From Burkholderia glumae LMG 2196 = ATCC 33617 (GTDB lineage: Bacteria > Pseudomonadota > Gammaproteobacteria > Burkholderiales > Burkholderiaceae), in assembly GCF_000960995.1 (NCBI RefSeq), contig NZ_CP009432.1:1-64000 (forward strand): a stretch of 64,000 bases of DNA, written 5' to 3'. Positions 61,160-64,000 of the stretch are shown piece after piece (position 1 is the first letter of the stretch; each line of letters starts with the position of its first letter). A model generated the notes under the pieces. That model was not told where the DNA came from. It was given only the letters and a program-made list of their open reading frames with translations, and did not search any database. A program made the position numbers and the translations under genes.

Positions 61160-61443
61160 GACTGCCTCCAGATGATCCGATGGACGAAAGGGCAATCGAG
61201 ATCTGCTTCGATCGATATGCCGGAGGCGGGCCGAATGGGTCGTCCCTGTTCAGCGGACAATAGTCGGATTCGGTTGCTCTCCTGCCTACTTCTTCGTTCG
61301 CACCTCGCGAGAGGTTACATTACGTGCGAACGGTAACGCCCCGTCTGCAAATGGCCGATGCCTCGCATCATGGAACCAGGACAACGAACGCGGCAGCTTG
61401 TTGCTTCGTATCGGGCAAAGGCTTGTGCACGTTCGACGAACGG

Positions 61444-61854
61444 CTATCGGTCATGTAGCGCGGCGATCAATGGACAAGACACGTTGCCGCGGCGCGTGCG
61501 GCACTCGCTCACGAGATGGGAAAGCGCCGCTTCAATGCGTGCGAGATCGTCGAGCTTGGCTCGCACGTCGACGAGATGCCGGGCCGCCAGTTCCGCCGCT
61601 TCGCCACAATGCGTACCGTCATCCAGCCGCAGAAGCTGCCCTACTTCGTCCAGGCTGAAGCCTAGCCGCTGCGCCGCCTTGACGAATCTCATCCGTGCGA
61701 CATCGGATTCGCCGTAGCGGCGAATCCCGCCAAGCGGTCGGCCCGGCGTACGCAGCAAACCCCTTTGTTGGTAAAAGCGAATCGTCTCGACATTGACGCC
61801 GGCCGCCTTGGCAAAGCCGCCGATCGTCAGATTTCCCGTTTCTTCGTTCGTCAT
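61444..61854 (-). CDS. merR: Mercury(II)-responsive regulator MerR
   Basis: The 136-residue protein has an N-terminal MerR helix-turn-helix (LTIGGFAKAAGVNVETIRFY QQRGLL), the dimer helix and the three Hg(II)-binding cysteines at 83, 118 and 127 (THCGEA, SECRTRRGNVSCPLI). The positions equal Tn501 MerR's 82, 117 and 126 plus one. It diverges from merC and binds the operator between them, bending DNA to repress or activate transcription with Hg(II). Confidence 0.96.
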   Translation of the reverse strand: MTNEETGNLTIGGFAKAAGVNVETIRFYQQRGLLRTPGRPLGGIRRYGESDVARMRFVKAAQRLGFSLDEVGQLLRLDDGTHCGEAAELAARHLVDVRAKLDDLARIEAALSHLVSECRTRRGNVSCPLIAALHDR

Positions 61855-61856
61855 GC

Positions 61857-61887
61857 TTGACTCCGTAGTCGACTACGGAAGTAACGT
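61857..61887 (+). promoter_or_regulatory. mer operator-promoter
   Basis: TTGACT (61857-61862) and TAACGT (61882-61887) are 19 bp apart, the long spacing of MerR-controlled promoters. The perfect palindrome CCGTAGTCGACTACGG lies between them. It controls merCA to the right and merR to the left. The 61160-61443 stretch before merR has nothing else supported. Confidence 0.9.
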
Positions 61888-62011
61888 TACTTCATCGAGA
61901 TCCGTTTCGATACGGGTTCTCCATATCGATTCCCAACACGGCGACGGCGCCTCGGCGTTGTGCGGGTGTTTACTCCCACCGGATGTCGATCCGTCGCCTT
62001 CGAGTACAGCG

Positions 62012-62434
62012 ATGAAACTGGCTATGCGTCTTGCCGACAAGGCTGGAGTCCTGGGATCTGTCGTCTCTGCTATGGGCTGCGCCGCGTGTTTTCCTGCGCT
62101 CGCCAGCTTGGGCTCGGCCGTCGGGTTGGGTTTCCTCCAGCAGTACGAGGGTCTATTTGTGTCGCGGCTTCTGCCGTTATTCGCCGCGCTGGCTTTTGCA
62201 GCGAATGCGTTGGGCTGGTTGCACCATCGGCAGTGGCTTCGCAGTCTGTTCGGCATGATCGGTCCTGCCGTCGTCTTCGTCAGCGTCGCGTGGCTGCTCG
62301 GCAACTGGTGGACGGAAGCGTTGATCTATGCCGGCCTGGCGCTGATGGTCGGTGTATCGATATGGGATCTTGCCATGCGGTCCCACCGACGCTGCGGGCC
62401 AGATGTCTGCGATTCGCCGGCAGAACGTAAATAA
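62012..62434 (+). CDS. merC: Mercury transport protein MerC
   Basis: ATG 62012 (MKLAMRLADKAGVLGSVVSA) gives 140 residues with four helices. The first has the Hg-binding pair MGCAACFPALASLG (Cys 23 and 26). GLGFLQQYEGLFVSRLLPLF and NALGWLHHRQWLRSLFG are characteristic of MerC. A Cys-x4-Cys (RRCGPDVC) lies near the C-terminus. It imports Hg(II) to MerA. The frame is open upstream to 61793, but this covers the mer promoter. No merT or merP is present. Confidence 0.92.
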   Translation: MKLAMRLADKAGVLGSVVSAMGCAACFPALASLGSAVGLGFLQQYEGLFVSRLLPLFAALAFAANALGWLHHRQWLRSLFGMIGPAVVFVSVAWLLGNWWTEALIYAGLALMVGVSIWDLAMRSHRRCGPDVCDSPAERK

Positions 62435-62461
62435 AGCGGCCGTTATTCAAGTTTAGAAACC

Positions 62462-63874
62462 ATGACGCGATCAAAACTCCAACCGCACATTGCCGTGATC
62501 GGCAGCGGCGGCGCTGCGATGGCCGCGGCGCTCAAGGCTGCCGAGCATGGCGCACGCGTAACAGTCATCGAGCGTGGCACCATCGGCGGCACTTGCGTGA
62601 ATACTGGGTGCGTGCCATCCAAGATCATGATCCGCGCTGCCCAGATCGCACACCTGCGCACAAGCAGCCCATTCGACGACGGCGTCGCCGCAGTCGCACC
62701 TTCGATCGATCGTGGACACCTGCTCGCGCAGCAGCAGGCGCGCGTCGAGGAACTGCGCCATGCCAAGTACGAAAGCATCCTGGACGGCAATGCAGCGATC
62801 ACCGTGTTGCCCGGAAACGCGCGCTTCAAGGACGGCCGCACCCTCGTTGTGCGGCTGCATGAGGGGGGCGAACGAGTGGTCGCCTTCGACCGCTGCCTGA
62901 TCGCCACCGGTGCCAGTCCTACCATTCCGCCGATCCCCGGCTTGATGGACACGCCCTACTGGACCTCGACCGAAGCCCTGAACAGCGACGCAATTCCCGC
63001 TCGATTGACCATCATCGGTTCCTCGATCGTCGCGGCCGAGATGGCGCAAGCCTTCGCACGGCTGGGCAGCCGCGTGACGATTCTGGCGCGCAGCAGGCTA
63101 GTCTTCCGCGAGGATCCGGCCATTGGCGAGACCTTGACGGCCGTCTTCCGCCGCGAAGGGATCGAGGTGCTACAGCATACGCAGGCGAGCCTAGTCGAGC
63201 ATCGGGACAGCGAATTCGTGCTGACGACCGGGCACGGCGAGTTGCGCGCAGACAGGCTGCTGGTCGCCACCGGCCGCAGTGCGAATACGCACGACCTGAA
63301 TCTCGAAGCCGCCAGCGTAACGATGAATACGGAAGGCGCGATTGTCGTCGATCCCGCGATGCGCACCAGCGCGCCAGATATCTATGGAGCCGGGGACTGC
63401 ACCGACCTGCCGCAGTTCGTCTACGTTGCGGCAGCGGCCGGCACGCGTGCGGCGATCAACATGACGGGGGGCGAGGCGACGCTCGATCTGAGCGCAATGC
63501 CTGCTGTGGTGTTCACCGATCCGCAGGTCGCCACGGTTGGACTGTCCGAAGCAAAGGCGCACCTCAGTGGGATCGAGACCGACAGCCGTACGCTCACGCT
63601 CGACAACGTGCCGCGCGCACTCGCCAACTTTGATACACGCGGTTTCATAAAGCTCGTCATCGAGGAAGGCACGCGCCGGCTGATCGGCGTGCAGGCGGTC
63701 GCACCGGAGGCTGGCGAATTGATCCAGGCTGCAGCGCTTGCAATCCACACCCGAATGACGGTCGAGGAATTGGCCGATCGGTTGTTCCCTTATCTGACGA
63801 TGGTGGAAGGGCTGAAGCTTGCGGCACAGACCTTTCGGACAGACGTGAAACAATTGTCCTGTTGCGCCGGATAG
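62462..63874 (+). CDS. merA: Mercuric reductase MerA, form without N-terminal metal-binding domain
   Basis: The 470-residue flavoenzyme has FAD loop IAVIGSGGAAMAAALKAAEH, redox pair GGTCVNTGCVPSK (Cys 45 and 50), NAD loop LTIIGSSIVAAEMAQAFARL, GAGDCTDLPQFVYVAAAAGT and the C-terminal vicinal Cys pair KQLSCCAG (467-468) that delivers Hg(II). The N-terminal NmerA domain found in Tn501/Tn21 proteins is missing, as in the shorter MerA class. It reduces Hg(II) to volatile Hg(0) with NADPH. It starts 27 bp after merC. Confidence 0.96.
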   Translation: MTRSKLQPHIAVIGSGGAAMAAALKAAEHGARVTVIERGTIGGTCVNTGCVPSKIMIRAAQIAHLRTSSPFDDGVAAVAPSIDRGHLLAQQQARVEELRHAKYESILDGNAAITVLPGNARFKDGRTLVVRLHEGGERVVAFDRCLIATGASPTIPPIPGLMDTPYWTSTEALNSDAIPARLTIIGSSIVAAEMAQAFARLGSRVTILARSRLVFREDPAIGETLTAVFRREGIEVLQHTQASLVEHRDSEFVLTTGHGELRADRLLVATGRSANTHDLNLEAASVTMNTEGAIVVDPAMRTSAPDIYGAGDCTDLPQFVYVAAAAGTRAAINMTGGEATLDLSAMPAVVFTDPQVATVGLSEAKAHLSGIETDSRTLTLDNVPRALANFDTRGFIKLVIEEGTRRLIGVQAVAPEAGELIQAAALAIHTRMTVEELADRLFPYLTMVEGLKLAAQTFRTDVKQLSCCAG

Positions 63875-64000
63875 GAGACAGACAGGCAACCGCAGCACCT
63901 GGCCGATCTGTTCAGCCCGTCGAGAGCAGCAGGGACGATGACTTCGACAAGCGGATGCACGATCTGCCGGGCGACAAATCCAGCGAGGTAGACGATCTCA
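63875..64000. other. Right edge, no complete gene
   Basis: No ribosome site or recognised frame is clear in the last 126 bp. A plus-strand frame reading RMHDLPGDKSSEVDDL runs to the edge and could be the start or middle of a further mer-locus gene that lies outside the window. Confidence 0.3.

Noticed and set aside
52260..61854. Further TGTAAAC-N15-CGTCTAA sites before the HAD, tetR, 54373-55035 and mer genes
   Set aside because: Partial elements such as CGTCTAA at 55183-55190 lack the partner element at correct spacing.
63938..63991. Short peptide with two Cys at the right edge
   Set aside because: It stops after 17 codons, with no ribosome site or known family.
1..64000. CRISPR arrays, tRNA or rRNA genes
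   Set aside because: No regularly spaced repeats and no cloverleaf or rRNA-like sequence were seen.

Overview
The window looks like an accessory replicon, or a plasmid-derived island, of a Burkholderia-type betaproteobacterium. The evidence is high GC throughout, proteins of Burkholderia character (DUF4148, RepA/ParAB, IS66, IS481 and IS5 elements) and no housekeeping genes, tRNAs or rRNAs. No species can be named from the sequence alone.

Region 1 (1-6.2 kb) is decaying insertion-sequence territory. The 3' part of an IS66 element sits inside an IS481-type transposase. A sulfone-utilisation pair follows: an intact FMN reductase and sfnG. An IS5-family element cut sfnG and left a 3-bp target duplication. 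An IS6 transposase remnant follows.

Region 2 (6.2-14.4 kb) is a siderophore-uptake operon on the minus strand: TonB-dependent receptor with STN domain, TonB, ExbB, ExbD, an SbmA/YddA-like ABC exporter and a thioredoxin-domain gene broken by one missing base. An Lrp/AsnC regulator lies upstream.

Region 3 (14.6-28.3 kb) is the plasmid backbone: MazEF and RES/Xre toxin-antitoxin pairs, a large tyrosine recombinase with small companions, RepA, ParA and ParB, two candidate parS sites, a candidate antisense RNA upstream of repA, a field of short palindromes and a hairpin cluster near a DnaA box. A Tn3-family transposase gene (28.3-31.3 kb) separates this from the cargo.

Region 4 (31.5-61.2 kb) is the most interesting part. 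It joins a predicted arsenosugar pathway to two copper-type bufferin operons: bufA1-B-C-DoxX and bufA2-B-C-DoxX, whose MNIO/DUF692 enzymes modify cysteine-rich peptides. The arsenosugar genes are arsS in a five-gene minus-strand operon and, on the plus strand, an MTA-phosphorylase-like enzyme, TIGR04283 and TIGR04282 glycosyltransferases and an FAD oxidoreductase. A third secreted peptide has nine cysteines at exact four-residue spacing. There are also a thioredoxin/CcdA pair, two ECF-type sigma factors, an NrsF-type anti-sigma and two zinc-finger anti-sigma candidates. Seven promoters in this region share the same bipartite motif, TGTAAAC-N15-CGTCTAA. I read them as one sigma regulon tying peptide production, arsenic chemistry and thiol supply together. 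A self-contained TetR/peroxidase-like pair with twin operators lies inside this region.

Region 5 (61.4-63.9 kb) is a compact mercury locus: merR diverging from merC and merA across a canonical 19-bp-spacer mer promoter. Overall the cargo reads as metal and metalloid defence.
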